From positions 992,001 to 1,056,000 of the forward strand of contig JADJQX010000006.1 in assembly GCA_016712525.1 (NCBI GenBank): a stretch of 64,000 bases of DNA. Reading direction: 5' to 3'. Each line of letters opens with the position of its first letter. Position 1 is the stretch's first letter. A program made the translations under genes and the position numbers. The notes beneath the pieces were generated by a model. That model made no database searches. It saw only the letters and a list, made by a program, of their open reading frames with translations, and was not told the origin of the DNA. Shown piece after piece: positions 1 through 8,642 of the stretch. This DNA is from Myxococcales bacterium (GTDB taxonomy: Bacteria; Myxococcota_A; Polyangia; Polyangiales; Polyangiaceae).

Positions 1-76
1 GACGACCTCGACCATACGGCCCGGCGCGGCCGAGGTCACCTTCTTCGTGCGCCTCGGCGGGTGCTACGGTGCTCGG

Positions 77-901
77 GTGAACCGCGTCGTGCAGGTCGCT
101 CTCTGGGTAGGGCTCGCGGGCTCGGCCGGGAGCGTCGCGTGCTCTCGGCGCGATCCCGTGCAAGATGCAACGAAAACGGCTCCGACCGCGGCCTCTGCCG
201 TCGCGCCGCTCGAGGCTCGTCCCTCCGCGCCCTCGAGCGGGTCCCCGTGCCCCACGTCGCGCCCGTGCCGCATCTTGCCCTTGGGGGACTCGATCACCTT
301 CGGGCTCGGCGGCTCGCCCGGGGGCTATCGCGTCCCTCTCTTCCGGCTCGCCCGCGAAAAGAAGCACGAAATCGTGTTCGTGGGCCGGGTACGCTCGGGG
401 CCTTCGGCGGTCGACGGGGCGCCGTTCTCGCCCGCGCACGAGGGCTACTCGGGGTACACGGTCGCGCCGTGCGGAGGGCGCGAGGGCCTAGCGCCGCTCG
501 TCGACGGGGCCCTCTCCACGGAGCCGCCGGACGTCGTGCTCCTCATGATCGGCACGAACGACGTGGCCGTGGGATGCGATCTCGCCGCGAGCGCGAAGGC
601 CCTCGAGGCGATCGTGGATCGTGTCGCCGAGCGTGCTCCGAGCGCGACCACGATCGTGGCGAGCCTCGTGCCCACGCAGAGCCCGGCCATGGACCTCCGG
701 GGCGACGCGTACGTCGCGGAGGTCGCGAAGCTCGTCGAGGCGCGCGCCGCCCGCGGGGTGCGGATTCGCTACGCCGACATGCGCGCGGCCTTCGCGACCC
801 GAGAGGGCTACCGCACGCAGCTCCTCGCCGACCTCGTGCACCCCAACGACGCCGGTTACGCGGTCATGGCAGAGGTGTGGGCGAAGGTGGTCTGGCCGTA
901 G
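77..901 (+). CDS. SGNH/GDSL-family hydrolase, predicted lipoprotein
   Basis: The 274-residue product has the SGNH hydrolase blocks: GDSI near residues 70-73 (nucleophile Ser72), GTND near 159-162 and DLVHPND near 252-258 (catalytic Asp252 and His255). The family hydrolyses esters, often acyl groups on sugars or lipids; the substrate here is unknown. The N-terminus is a hydrophobic signal ending SVAC, so lipidation at Cys22 and an envelope location are likely. A linker rich in Ala, Pro and Ser follows. I chose GTG 77 because it puts the signal peptide at the very start; the frame stays open to the left edge and an earlier start at 47 is possible. It is probably transcribed alone. Confidence 0.85.
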   Translation: MNRVVQVALWVGLAGSAGSVACSRRDPVQDATKTAPTAASAVAPLEARPSAPSSGSPCPTSRPCRILPLGDSITFGLGGSPGGYRVPLFRLAREKKHEIVFVGRVRSGPSAVDGAPFSPAHEGYSGYTVAPCGGREGLAPLVDGALSTEPPDVVLLMIGTNDVAVGCDLAASAKALEAIVDRVAERAPSATTIVASLVPTQSPAMDLRGDAYVAEVAKLVEARAARGVRIRYADMRAAFATREGYRTQLLADLVHPNDAGYAVMAEVWAKVVWP

Positions 902-983
902 CGGCACGCGATGCGTCATGCCCCCGCGTCGAGGCGCGTGCAGGTTGCATGGGTGCGTGGGCCGTGGAAGGGTGCGCGTCCCG

Positions 984-2696
984 ATGATCGCACGTCCCCT
1001 TTCTTTCATGCCTTTCGTCGTCGCTCTCTCGTCGCTCGGGCTCGCCGTCGCGTGTGGCAGCACCACGCGCACCGTGACCGACGATCCCGTTCCCGACTCG
1101 GGCCTCCCCAACTTCCAAGATGGCGGCGGCGACCTCTCGTGCAAGGGCGGCAAGATGTGCGTGGGCAACGCCATCCACACGTGCGACGCCTCGAACAAGC
1201 CTGGCGAGAAGATCGGCGAGTGCAACGGCAAGACCGAGGTGTGCATCGGCGGCGAGTGCCAGGGCGGGTGCGCCGCGGCCGACGTGCTCACGTCGAACGT
1301 GGGCTGCGAGTTCTGGGCCGTCGATCTCGACCAAGAGAACGACTTCTCGAACAACGCCGCGAGCGCCCCGTGGGGCCTCGTCATCTCGAACGCGGGTGAC
1401 AAGGCCGCCGAGGTGTTCATCGAGTCGAACGACGGCGGCCCCGGGAAGACCCCGGACATCAAGCTCGTGAAGCGCGTGCTCGTCGAGCCGGGCACGCTGT
1501 CGACGGTGGAGATGCCCACCCGCGAGGTCGACGGCAGCACCCAGGGGAAGAACGAGGGCCCGGGGACGATGCTCTCGTCGAACGCGTTCCGCGTCACCTC
1601 GAGCCAGCCCATCATCGTCTACCAGTTCAACGCGCTCCGATCGCAGTTCTCGAACGACGCGTCGCTGCTCTTGCCGACGGGCAGCCTCGGCTCGATCTAC
1701 CGCGTGCTCTCGTGGCCCTCGGGAAAGCCCATTTCCATCGGCGGGAGCCCCATCGATCGTGGCTACGTCACGATCGTGGGGACGAAGGCGGGGACGCAGG
1801 TCGAGGTCACCGTCGCGAACGCGATCGTCGGCGGAGGCGGCGTGCCCCCGACACCCAAGGGCGGCGTCGTGAAGGCCACGCTCGGCGCGTACGACGTTCT
1901 CAACCTCGAGACCGACGGCATGCCCGGGGACATGACCGGCACCATCGTGACCTCGTCGCAGCCCGTCGCCGTCTTCACCGGCACGGAGCTCTCCGGCGCT
2001 CCTGGCGCGAAGAAGCCCCCGCCGCCCGATCCCGAGGCCAAGCAGTGCTGCCTCGATCATGTCGAGGAGCAGCTCTTCCCGGTCGAGTCGTACGGCAAGG
2101 CCTTCACGATCCCGCGGAGCCCGGTGCGGTCGCGTGGAACCTACACGGATTACGACATCATCCGCTTCATGGGCGTCGCCACGTCGGCCACGGTGATTAC
2201 GAACCTCCCCGCGCCCGACGACCGCTTCACGCTGAACCCCGGCGAGGTCCGCGAGACGTTCACCAACAAGGACTTCGTGGCCGAGGCCTCGGAGCCGATC
2301 GCCATCGCCCAGATCTTGGTCTCGCAGGACTACACCGAGGAGGTCATCGGCGATCCGTCGCTTACCATCTTCCCCGCGATCGATCAGTTCCGCGAAAACT
2401 ACCTCTTCCTCGTGCCTGGGTCGTGGACGCGGAACTACGTGGCCATCTCGAAGCCCGAGGGCACCAACGTGACCATCGACGGCAAGGTCCCCACGGACTG
2501 CGTGACCGCGCCGCTCGGCTCGGTCGGTGGCTCGGCGTGGGTGGCCCAGCGCTGCCCGCTCGCCGAAGGCCCGCACACCATGAAGGGAGACAAGGCCTTC
2601 GGCATCGCCGCGTACGGGTACGGCCGCGCCGGCTCCTACGCCTTCGTGGGCGGCGCGAACGTGAAGAAGATCTACAACCCGCCGCCCATTCGGTGA
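984..2696 (+). CDS. IgGFc-binding-like secreted protein (lipoprotein)
   Basis: The product has 570 residues. It begins with a signal peptide ending in AVAC, followed by a Thr/Asp/Pro linker and a short Cys-rich stretch (about 50-95) of the type found in many myxobacterial surface proteins. The rest reads as the IgGFc-binding N-terminal domain family, with repeated beta-rich segments containing SNAFRVTSSQPIIVYQFN, TGTIVTSSQPVAVFTG and a late AFGIAAYGYGRAGSYAF block. In bacteria these proteins are extracellular and of unknown role; binding of IgG is not implied. ATG 984 is preceded by GGAAGGG at 966-972. The frame is open far upstream, but that part has no coding character and overlaps the previous gene. 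Confidence 0.85.
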   Translation: MIARPLSFMPFVVALSSLGLAVACGSTTRTVTDDPVPDSGLPNFQDGGGDLSCKGGKMCVGNAIHTCDASNKPGEKIGECNGKTEVCIGGECQGGCAAADVLTSNVGCEFWAVDLDQENDFSNNAASAPWGLVISNAGDKAAEVFIESNDGGPGKTPDIKLVKRVLVEPGTLSTVEMPTREVDGSTQGKNEGPGTMLSSNAFRVTSSQPIIVYQFNALRSQFSNDASLLLPTGSLGSIYRVLSWPSGKPISIGGSPIDRGYVTIVGTKAGTQVEVTVANAIVGGGGVPPTPKGGVVKATLGAYDVLNLETDGMPGDMTGTIVTSSQPVAVFTGTELSGAPGAKKPPPPDPEAKQCCLDHVEEQLFPVESYGKAFTIPRSPVRSRGTYTDYDIIRFMGVATSATVITNLPAPDDRFTLNPGEVRETFTNKDFVAEASEPIAIAQILVSQDYTEEVIGDPSLTIFPAIDQFRENYLFLVPGSWTRNYVAISKPEGTNVTIDGKVPTDCVTAPLGSVGGSAWVAQRCPLAEGPHTMKGDKAFGIAAYGYGRAGSYAFVGGANVKKIYNPPPIR

Positions 2697-2703
2697 GCCT
2701 GGC

Positions 2704-3279
2704 TCACGTCTTCTTCTTCGGGTACCACTCGCCGGAGCGCGCCGCCTCTTCGCCCGCGGCCTCGATGCGGGCGGCGCTCTTCGGGTCGAACATGCGCACG
2801 AGCTCGAGCTCCAAGAAGAGCGCGCGATCGTTCCTGTGCCTCGTGCCGACCTCCTTCCCGTCGCGGAGGGTGACCTCGGTCTCGTCGTAGAAGTACTTCA
2901 TCCGGCACCCTCCCGGGTCGGACTGGCCGTGCACCTCGTAGAACGTCGTCGTGACGAGGACGTCGTTGCCCGCGCCCTTGCCCTTCTCGGTCCGCGGTCG
3001 CGTGCGCTTGATGGTCGGGTCGACGTCGTCCCACGTGGGGCTCGCGAAGAAGAGCTTGTTCGGGTCGTCCGCGCCTTTCACGGCCGTGACCTTGTCCCAC
3101 ACCATCGCGAAGGGCTGCTGGAAGACGTAGGCGTCGAGCTCTTGGGTGAGCGCGTTCGTGCGCGCGAAATTCGCCTTGAGGTACCCGCAGCCCGCCGCCC
3201 CGAGCGCGAGGCCCAGGGCGGAGGACAGGAACGCGCGGCGGTGAAGCGTGGGGGGCTGCGACGAACGGGCGTGGGGCAT
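2704..3279 (-). CDS. Hypothetical lipoprotein with twin-arginine signal
   Basis: The product has 191 residues and I do not recognise its family. The N-terminus shows HRRAFLSSALGLALGAAGC, a twin-arginine-like region followed by a hydrophobic core and a lipobox, so it is probably a Tat-exported or Sec-exported lipoprotein. The mature part is soluble, mixed alpha/beta and rich in Lys and Asp, with no catalytic motif that I can identify. ATG 3279 is supported by AGAGGA about 10 bases upstream; the open frame starts earlier but those residues are not needed for the signal. It converges with the IgGFc-binding gene, with only 7 bases between the two stops. Confidence 0.8.
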   Translation of the reverse strand: MPHARSSQPPTLHRRAFLSSALGLALGAAGCGYLKANFARTNALTQELDAYVFQQPFAMVWDKVTAVKGADDPNKLFFASPTWDDVDPTIKRTRPRTEKGKGAGNDVLVTTTFYEVHGQSDPGGCRMKYFYDETEVTLRDGKEVGTRHRNDRALFLELELVRMFDPKSAARIEAAGEEAARSGEWYPKKKT

Positions 3280-3465
3280 GCGAAGGATCCTCTCGGGAAG
3301 TGGGCGCGCAGGGGAAGGAAAAATGCGCCTTGAATCGGGAGGTTGCACGGGCCGTGCCCAGGGCGCACGTGTGCCGGAGCGCCGAGCTCGCGGCGCGTTT
3401 CGAGGCTACGTGTGAGCGCGGGTTCTCGGCCGCGGAGGAGCCCGCTCGGTACGCTCGACCGGCCG

Positions 3466-4062
3466 TCAGCCCGGAAGGAACCCGTCGCGCACGAGCCTCG
3501 CGCGGAGGTCCTCGGCGCTCGAGAAGACGTGGCTCGATGCGCCGTGCGCCTCGGCGCCGGTGCAGTTGTCGGCGCGGTCGTCGACGAAGAGGCACGCCGC
3601 GGGAGGGCAGGGGACGCGCGCGAAGAGGGCCTCGTAGAACGCGGCCTCGGGCTTCCGCGCGCCCACGTGGTGGCTCGCGACGACGCCGTCGAAGAGGGCG
3701 TCGAGGGCGAACGTTTCGCGCACCTCCTCGATCCACACGGGGTAGTTGCTCGCGACGTAGAGGCCCACGCCGGCCTCCCGCAGGTCGACGACGAGCTCGC
3801 GCATCCCGGGGAGGAACGCGTACCCCGCGCGCCGCTCGGCGTGGAACGCGCTCATGTCGAAGGTGTGGCCCGTGCCCTCGCGGAAATACCCGGCGGCGAA
3901 GGTCGCCTCGTCGATGTGCCCCTTCTCGAACCTCGGCCACACCTCGGGGTTCCGCGCGGCGCCGATCTCGCGCAGCTCGAGCCCCGTGGCCGCGCGCAGC
4001 GCCTCGCGGTACGGATCACGGAGAACGGTGTCCATCAGATCGAAGAGTACCGCGCGGCGCAT
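3466..4062 (-). CDS. HAD-superfamily hydrolase-like protein, altered nucleophile motif
   Basis: The product has 198 residues, the usual size for a subfamily I HAD protein. Motif I is FDLMDTVL at residues 7-14, motif II is the Ser in VASNYP (about 103), motif III is the Lys in ARKPE (about 134) and motif IV is FVDDRADN (about 157-164). The nucleophile Asp8 is present, but the +2 position, usually the acid/base Asp of phosphatases, is Met. Haloacid dehalogenases also lack this Asp, so the chemistry is uncertain. The gene is divergent from the outer-membrane-like gene at 4199; the AT-richer stretch at about 4148-4175 between them is the likely promoter region for both. Confidence 0.85.
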   Translation of the reverse strand: MRRAVLFDLMDTVLRDPYREALRAATGLELREIGAARNPEVWPRFEKGHIDEATFAAGYFREGTGHTFDMSAFHAERRAGYAFLPGMRELVVDLREAGVGLYVASNYPVWIEEVRETFALDALFDGVVASHHVGARKPEAAFYEALFARVPCPPAACLFVDDRADNCTGAEAHGASSHVFSSAEDLRARLVRDGFLPG

Positions 4063-4198
4063 GCGCCGAAGGTAGCGCGTGTCCTGCCTGTCGTGCGTGG
4101 CGGAGGGGCTCGCGAGCCTGAACCAGCACCACGAGGGACGATTGCGTCGTTCAAAATACTAGTTAACACATTGACGAATCTGCGCTCTCCTCGCGGCC

Positions 4199-4819
4199 AT
4201 GGTGAACGTCACGCGACGTGCGAAGGGGGTGGCGGCGGTGGCCGTGGCGGTCGTGGCCATTGGGCTCTGTCACGCCGGGCGCGCGGGCGCGACGCCTCTC
4301 CCGCTCACCACGCCGCTCGAGCCCGAGGTGTCCTACCCGCGCCTCTCGGGGGGCTTCCGGGTGCCCATCGGGGTAGGCGTCGGGTCGCTGCGCGGAGGGG
4401 TCACGCTGGGCCTCTCCGCCCGTGCTGGCGCCGAGCTCGGGAGCCTCTTCGGGGTGTACGGTGAGCTCGGCGGGCAAGGAGCCTTCTACGGTGGGCTCTC
4501 GGCGTCCGCGGGCGGCGCCGTGGCCTCGATGCTCCCGTACGCCGCGGTCCTCGGGGCGTTCAAGATCCCGCAGCTCGAGCTCTCGTTCGGCCCCGCGGCC
4601 GGGCCCTTCTTCCCGTTCCCCCAAGGGCGTGACGGGGTCGGCGCGCGCTTCGGGGCGCTCGCGCGCCTCACGTGGATCGCGGTCCCGGCGCGAAAATCCA
4701 CGGGCTTTCACTACGCACCGAGCTTCGAGATGCTCGCGCTCGGAGGCCCTCAAGGATCGAAGCGCTGGGAGGCTACGGTCGCCACGACGGTGAGCTTCAT
4801 CGGGTTCGAGTGGTACTGA
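4199..4819 (+). CDS. Hypothetical secreted, outer-membrane-barrel-like protein
   Basis: The 206-residue product starts with a clear Sec signal (hydrophobic run at about 11-25, then AGRAGA). The mature part alternates short hydrophobic strands with glycine-rich turns and ends in FEWY; a terminal aromatic residue is typical of beta-barrel outer-membrane proteins. I cannot assign a named family. The start is ATG 4199 or the adjacent GTG 4202. It sits just upstream of the ribosomal operon where secE and nusG are often found, but shows no relation to them. Confidence 0.7.
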   Translation: MVNVTRRAKGVAAVAVAVVAIGLCHAGRAGATPLPLTTPLEPEVSYPRLSGGFRVPIGVGVGSLRGGVTLGLSARAGAELGSLFGVYGELGGQGAFYGGLSASAGGAVASMLPYAAVLGAFKIPQLELSFGPAAGPFFPFPQGRDGVGARFGALARLTWIAVPARKSTGFHYAPSFEMLALGGPQGSKRWEATVATTVSFIGFEWY

Positions 4820-4876
4820 CGCGCCGCTCGTTCGCGCGCCCCACGCACGTTATTCGTCGCGACGTGTCGAGAGTGC

Positions 4877-4904
4877 TTGCAATCGCCGACCCGTTTGGTA
4901 AGGG
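4877..4904 (+). promoter_or_regulatory. Candidate sigma-70-type promoter for rplK operon
   Basis: TTGCAA at 4877-4882 and TAAGGG at 4899-4904 are separated by 16 bases. The -35 box is good and the -10 box is weak. The predicted transcript starts about 75-80 bases before rplK and would carry a GC-rich leader. Confidence 0.4.
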
Positions 4905-4989
4905 AAGCGCCCCCCGAGGTTCGCCCCGGGGTTGCGGTTTCACTACGACCCTCCCGGCCTCCGGTGAGGCTCCCTCGTAGGAGCAGGAA

Positions 4990-5427
4990 ATGAAGAAAGT
5001 TACCGGTCAAATCAAGCTCCAGCTGCCCGCCGGCAAAGCGAACCCCGCTCCCCCGGTCGGCCCGGCCCTCGGTCAGCACGGCGTCAACATCATGGGCTTC
5101 TGCAAGGAGTTCAACGCCAAGACCGCCGGCGGCGACATGATCATCCCCGTGGTGATCACGGTCTACTCGGACCGGTCGTTCACGTTCATCCTCAAGACCC
5201 CCCCGGTCGCCGTGCTCCTGAAGAAGGAAGCCGGCCTCGCCACGGCCAAGAAGCCGGGCTCGGGCTCCAAGGAGCCCAACAAGACCAAGGTCGGCAAGGT
5301 GACCGAAGAGCAGGTCGACAAGCTCGCCAAGATGAAGATCCAGGACATGAACTGCACGGATCTCGAAGCGGCGAAGCGCACCATCCGCGGCACGGCCCGC
5401 TCGATGGGCATCGACGTGGTCGCCTGA
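4990..5427 (+). CDS. rplK: 50S ribosomal protein L11
   Basis: The 145-residue product is full-length L11. The N-terminal domain has the conserved proline-rich segment NPAPPVGPALGQHGVNIMGFC (thiostrepton/L11-stalk region, about residues 18-38), and the C-terminal RNA-binding domain ends TARSMGIDVV. L11 binds 23S rRNA at the GTPase-associated centre and helps factor turnover. The start is ATG 4990 with a GGAGCAGGAA-type ribosome-binding region just before it. It is the first gene of rplK-rplA-rplJ-rplL; the usual upstream secE and nusG are absent here. Confidence 0.98.
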   Translation: MKKVTGQIKLQLPAGKANPAPPVGPALGQHGVNIMGFCKEFNAKTAGGDMIIPVVITVYSDRSFTFILKTPPVAVLLKKEAGLATAKKPGSGSKEPNKTKVGKVTEEQVDKLAKMKIQDMNCTDLEAAKRTIRGTARSMGIDVVA

Positions 5428-5589
5428 TCACGCACTAGGCTTTTTATCGCGCTCGCCTCGAAATGGTTCGGGGAGGCGCACTCGAAAACCTCGACACCAC
5501 CGCCCGGAGAGCACCTCCGGGGCCGCGAGAGCGGACGGTGGGAGGCCCGAAAGGCTCCCAAAGAGCTCTAGGGACCGAAGGGAGGCACA
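5428..5589 (+). promoter_or_regulatory. Structured rplK-rplA intergenic leader, candidate L1 autoregulatory site
   Basis: The 162 bases contain three consecutive hairpins on the coding strand: 5503-5521 (7 bp, CCCGGAG with CTCCGGG), 5523-5534 (4 bp closing a GAGA tetraloop) and 5539-5560 (about 8 bp with a bulged G and a CGAAA loop). The last contains GGTGGGAGGC at 5537-5546, which matches my memory of the L1-binding stem of 23S rRNA. L1 repressing its own mRNA through an rRNA mimic is well established in other bacteria. The leader ends with GGGAGG-type purines right before rplA. Confidence 0.55.
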
Positions 5590-6300
5590 TTGGCGAAACT
5601 GTCCAAGAATCGCACGAAGGTGACGAAAGACGTCGACACCTCGCGCAAGTATACGGTCGAAGAGGCATGCGCCATCGTCAAGGCGGCGAAGTTTGCCAAG
5701 TTCGACGAGACGGTCGACATCGCGGTTCGGCTCGGAGTCAATCCGAAGCACGCCGACCAGATGGTCCGCGGAGCGATCGTCCTCCCGCACGGCACGGGTC
5801 AAACGGTGCGCGTGCTGGTTTTCGCGAAAGGCGACAAAGAGCGTGAGGCCCGCGAGGCCGGCGCCGATTTCGCCGGAAGCGACGACATGGTGGCCAAGGT
5901 CAACGAGGGTTTCCTCGACTTCGACCGCGTCATCGCCACGCCCGACATGATGGGCGCGGTCGGTAAGCTCGGTCGAGTCCTCGGTCCCCGGGGTCTCATG
6001 CCGAACCCGAAGGTCGGTACGGTCACGTTCGATATCGGCAACGCGGTCCGCGAGGCCAAGGGCGGCAAAATCGAGTATCGCGTCGAGAAGGCGGGCATCG
6101 TGCACGCGCGTATCGGCAAGAGCTCGTTCTCGGAGTCGGCGCTCGCCGACAACGCGAAGGCCCTCATTGGTGCGCTCATCCGCCAGAAGCCCTCGACGGC
6201 GAAGGGCACCTACATCCGGAGCATCACGGTCTCGTCGACCATGGGCCCCGGCCTCAAGGTGGACCCCGCGGCGTTCTTGGGCAAGACCGAGGAGGCCTAA
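5590..6300 (+). CDS. rplA: 50S ribosomal protein L1
   Basis: The 236-residue product is full-length L1, with the N-terminal AKLSKNRTK, the MPNPKVGTVT loop region (about 137-146) and the C-terminal TYIRSITVSSTMGPGLKVD signature. L1 binds the mobile L1 stalk of 23S rRNA and usually represses its own operon. The start is TTG 5590, an uncommon start codon for a ribosomal protein; it is preceded by GGGAGGCACA. Weak initiation may be part of translational control together with the hairpins upstream. Confidence 0.97.
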   Translation: MAKLSKNRTKVTKDVDTSRKYTVEEACAIVKAAKFAKFDETVDIAVRLGVNPKHADQMVRGAIVLPHGTGQTVRVLVFAKGDKEREAREAGADFAGSDDMVAKVNEGFLDFDRVIATPDMMGAVGKLGRVLGPRGLMPNPKVGTVTFDIGNAVREAKGGKIEYRVEKAGIVHARIGKSSFSESALADNAKALIGALIRQKPSTAKGTYIRSITVSSTMGPGLKVDPAAFLGKTEEA

Positions 6301-6303
6301 GCC

Positions 6304-6849
6304 ATGGCAGCCGCCACCAGCACCAAAGCAGGCAAGACCACCATCATTGGTGAGGTCAAAGGCAAGTTCGACAAAGCGACCTCGGTCGTCCTCCTCGACT
6401 ACAAGGGGATGACGGTCGAAAGCGCGACGAAGCTCCGTGCGAATTTCCGCAAGGCCGGCGTCGAGTACAAGGTCGTCAAGAACACGCTCATCAAGCACGC
6501 CCTCAAGGAGAGCGCCTACAGCGACAAGCTCGGGAAGACCCTCACGGGGATGACCGGCGTCGCGTGGAGCTACGAGGACCCGTCCGCCGCGGCCAAGGTC
6601 GTCAAGGCCTTCCGCAAGGACGAGGGCGACGCCGGCCAGAAGCTCCAGATCAAAGCTGGTCTTCTCGACGGTGGCATCCTCGACGGCAAGCAGGTCGAGG
6701 ACACCCTCGCGACGATGCCGGGCAAGGACGAGCTCCGCGCCCAGCTCCTCATGACCCTGCAGGCCCCCCTTACCCAGTTCGTCCAGCTCCTCCAGGCCCC
6801 CGCGCAGAACTTCGTTTATCTGCTCAAGGCCAAAGAAGACCAAGGCTGA
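6304..6849 (+). CDS. rplJ: 50S ribosomal protein L10
   Basis: The product has 181 residues with the L10 N-terminal domain (VVLLDYKGMTVESATKLR, VVKNTLIKHAL) and a helical C-terminal tail from about 135 that holds the L7/L12 dimers. L10 anchors the ribosomal stalk. Only three bases separate it from rplA, so the two are translationally linked and there is no room for a classical L10 leader. It ends 84 bases before rplL. Confidence 0.97.
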   Translation: MAAATSTKAGKTTIIGEVKGKFDKATSVVLLDYKGMTVESATKLRANFRKAGVEYKVVKNTLIKHALKESAYSDKLGKTLTGMTGVAWSYEDPSAAAKVVKAFRKDEGDAGQKLQIKAGLLDGGILDGKQVEDTLATMPGKDELRAQLLMTLQAPLTQFVQLLQAPAQNFVYLLKAKEDQG

Positions 6850-6933
6850 ACGAGCCGCGTGCACCTCGCCACCGGCGGAAGCTCGTCGGTATGACCCGAT
6901 TCAAGACTTTTAGAACGTTTGGAGATTACGAAC

Positions 6934-7317
6934 ATGACTGACATCACCAAGGACCAGGTCGTCGACTACCTCTCGAACCTCCCCGTGATCCAGATCGCGG
7001 AGCTCATCAAGACCCTCGAGGACAAGTGGGGCGTCAAGGCGGCTCCGGCGGCGATCGCCGTCGCGGCGGGTCCGGCGGGCGCGGCTCCGGCCGCGGCCGA
7101 GGAGAAGACGGAGTTCAACGTCGAGCTCGCCGAGGCGGGTGCGAACAAGATCAACGTCATCAAGGTCGTCCGCGAGATCACGGGCCTCGGCCTCAAGGAG
7201 GCGAAGGACCTCGTCGAGGGCGCGCCCAAGGTCCTCAAGGAGGGCGTTTCCAAGGCCGACGCCGACGACATGAAGAAGAAGCTCGAAGAGGCCGGCGCCA
7301 AGGTGGCCCTCAAGTAG
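6934..7317 (+). CDS. rplL: 50S ribosomal protein L7/L12
   Basis: The 127-residue acidic protein has the N-terminal dimerisation region (about 1-35), an Ala/Gly-rich hinge (about 36-55) and the C-terminal factor-binding domain with INVIKVVREITGLGLKEAKDLVE. L7/L12 recruits translation factors to the stalk. ATG 6934 fits GGAG at 6921-6924; an in-frame start 15 bases earlier lacks this spacing. The gene is the last of the operon, followed by a terminator. In most bacteria rpoB follows directly, but here it lies about 5.5 kb away. Confidence 0.97.
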   Translation: MTDITKDQVVDYLSNLPVIQIAELIKTLEDKWGVKAAPAAIAVAAGPAGAAPAAAEEKTEFNVELAEAGANKINVIKVVREITGLGLKEAKDLVEGAPKVLKEGVSKADADDMKKKLEEAGAKVALK

Positions 7318-7355
7318 TCTTCGTCCGATACGTGCATCTTGCACGTGTCATCGAG

Positions 7356-7395
7356 AGCCGTCGTTCCCTCGAGGAGCGGCGGCTTTCGCCTTTTT
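7356..7395 (+). terminator. Rho-independent terminator after rplL
   Basis: A 12-bp stem (7356-7367 with 7373-7384, two G-T pairs) with a CTCGA loop is followed by TTCGCCTTTTT. A shorter hairpin, ACGTGC/GCACGT, lies just before it at about 7330-7346. Together they close the ribosomal operon. Confidence 0.85.
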
Positions 7396-7445
7396 GTGGC
7401 CGGCGTGGGGCGCGGGGGCCCTCCGCGGGGGTAAGCTCGGGTGCC

Positions 7446-8642
7446 GTGAGCCTCGACGAAGCCTCTCGTCCCACGTTCCGAGCGCGGGTCGTTCCGCTGC
7501 GGGACGAGCGTCGCCTCGCGTGGGTCGTGGGGCTCTTGGGTGGCTTCGATGCGCTCTACGTGCTCGGCACCCGGGGGGTGCACGAGCTGCCCGAGCTCTT
7601 CGGCTCCCCGTATTGGACCGTGACGCTCGTGCTCGCGGCCTGGCTCGTCGCGCCGCTGCTCTCGTTTCGTCGGGCTCCGCAGGTGCACGAGCTTCGTGTC
7701 GCGGGGGGCGAGCTCCGCGTCGGCCGCGAGGCGCTCGCCCTTCATGGGCTCGTGGCGCGCGTCGCGAAGGTGCGTAGGGGCGTGAGCGTCGCTGTCGCGA
7801 GCGGGGTCCAAGGCATGTTCCTCGAGATGGAGCGCGAGGGAGACGCCCTACGGCTCCTCCGTGAGCTCGGGATCTCGGCCGAGCACGCGCGTTCGGCGCG
7901 ACCCATGATGCCTCTGCCGGTGCACGGCGTGGGGCTCGCGAGGAGGCTCTCGGCGCTCGCGGGCCTCGCCGCTGCGGCTCTCTACGGGGTGTTCGTCGGC
8001 ACGCTCGACCAAGGTTCTCTCAAGCCCTATTTCGCGATCCCGGCCCTCCTGTTGGGAGGGCTCGCGTGCCTCTTCTTCTTCGTCGAGCCCCACGTGTGCG
8101 ACTACAGGAGGGTAGGGGACCCGTCGAAGCACCACGCGGGGAGCGCGAGGGCCGAAGCCCACTTCCACGTGCACGCGACCGACGTGTCACGACCCGAGGC
8201 GCCCACGACCGTCGACGCCGAGGCGACACCTCCGAGGCTCGCGGCGCTCGCGCGGGGGAACGAGCCTGTGGCCGCGTGGCTACGCCGGGTCGACGCGCTC
8301 GGCGAGGGGGCCGATGTGTACCGCGGGGCGACCTACACGGCCGACGAGCTCGCCGCGGTGGCGGCCGACGAGGGGGCGGATCCGAGCGCACGGGTGGGCG
8401 CGGCCCGTCTCTTGCGAAGACGTCATGGTCGGTCCGAGACCGAGGTCGTCGCGATGACGGGCGCGGCGCTCGAGCCGCGGGTGCGAGTGGCCGTGCTCTC
8501 CCCCGAGCGCGCCGCGGGAGAGCTCGAGCAAGCCGAGCCGCTGTTTGCGTTCGACGAGGAGCCGGACGGACCCGTTTCGGCCGAGAAGCGCTGGACGACG
8601 GGCCGACGACCCTTGGAAGTCCCTGACGAGGGACGGGAGTAG
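7446..8642 (+). CDS. Hypothetical membrane protein; stop codon lies within a repeat
   Basis: The product has 398 residues and I do not recognise the family. There are two pairs of membrane segments, at roughly 25-45/55-75 and 160-180/195-215, with a soluble region between them and a long C-terminal cytoplasmic part rich in Ala, Arg and Glu. GTG 7446 is the first reasonable start after the terminator. The last residues and the TAG stop are encoded by a copy of the dispersed hairpin repeat at 8605-8657, so the original C-terminus may have been altered. Codon use in the body is normal for this window. Confidence 0.7.
   Translation: MSLDEASRPTFRARVVPLRDERRLAWVVGLLGGFDALYVLGTRGVHELPELFGSPYWTVTLVLAAWLVAPLLSFRRAPQVHELRVAGGELRVGREALALHGLVARVAKVRRGVSVAVASGVQGMFLEMEREGDALRLLRELGISAEHARSARPMMPLPVHGVGLARRLSALAGLAAAALYGVFVGTLDQGSLKPYFAIPALLLGGLACLFFFVEPHVCDYRRVGDPSKHHAGSARAEAHFHVHATDVSRPEAPTTVDAEATPPRLAALARGNEPVAAWLRRVDALGEGADVYRGATYTADELAAVAADEGADPSARVGAARLLRRRHGRSETEVVAMTGAALEPRVRVAVLSPERAAGELEQAEPLFAFDEEPDGPVSAEKRWTTGRRPLEVPDEGRE

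Noticed and set aside
1..15. Minus-strand gene starting at ATG 15 and leaving the window
   Set aside because: Only five codons are visible and no well-placed ribosome-binding site is seen.
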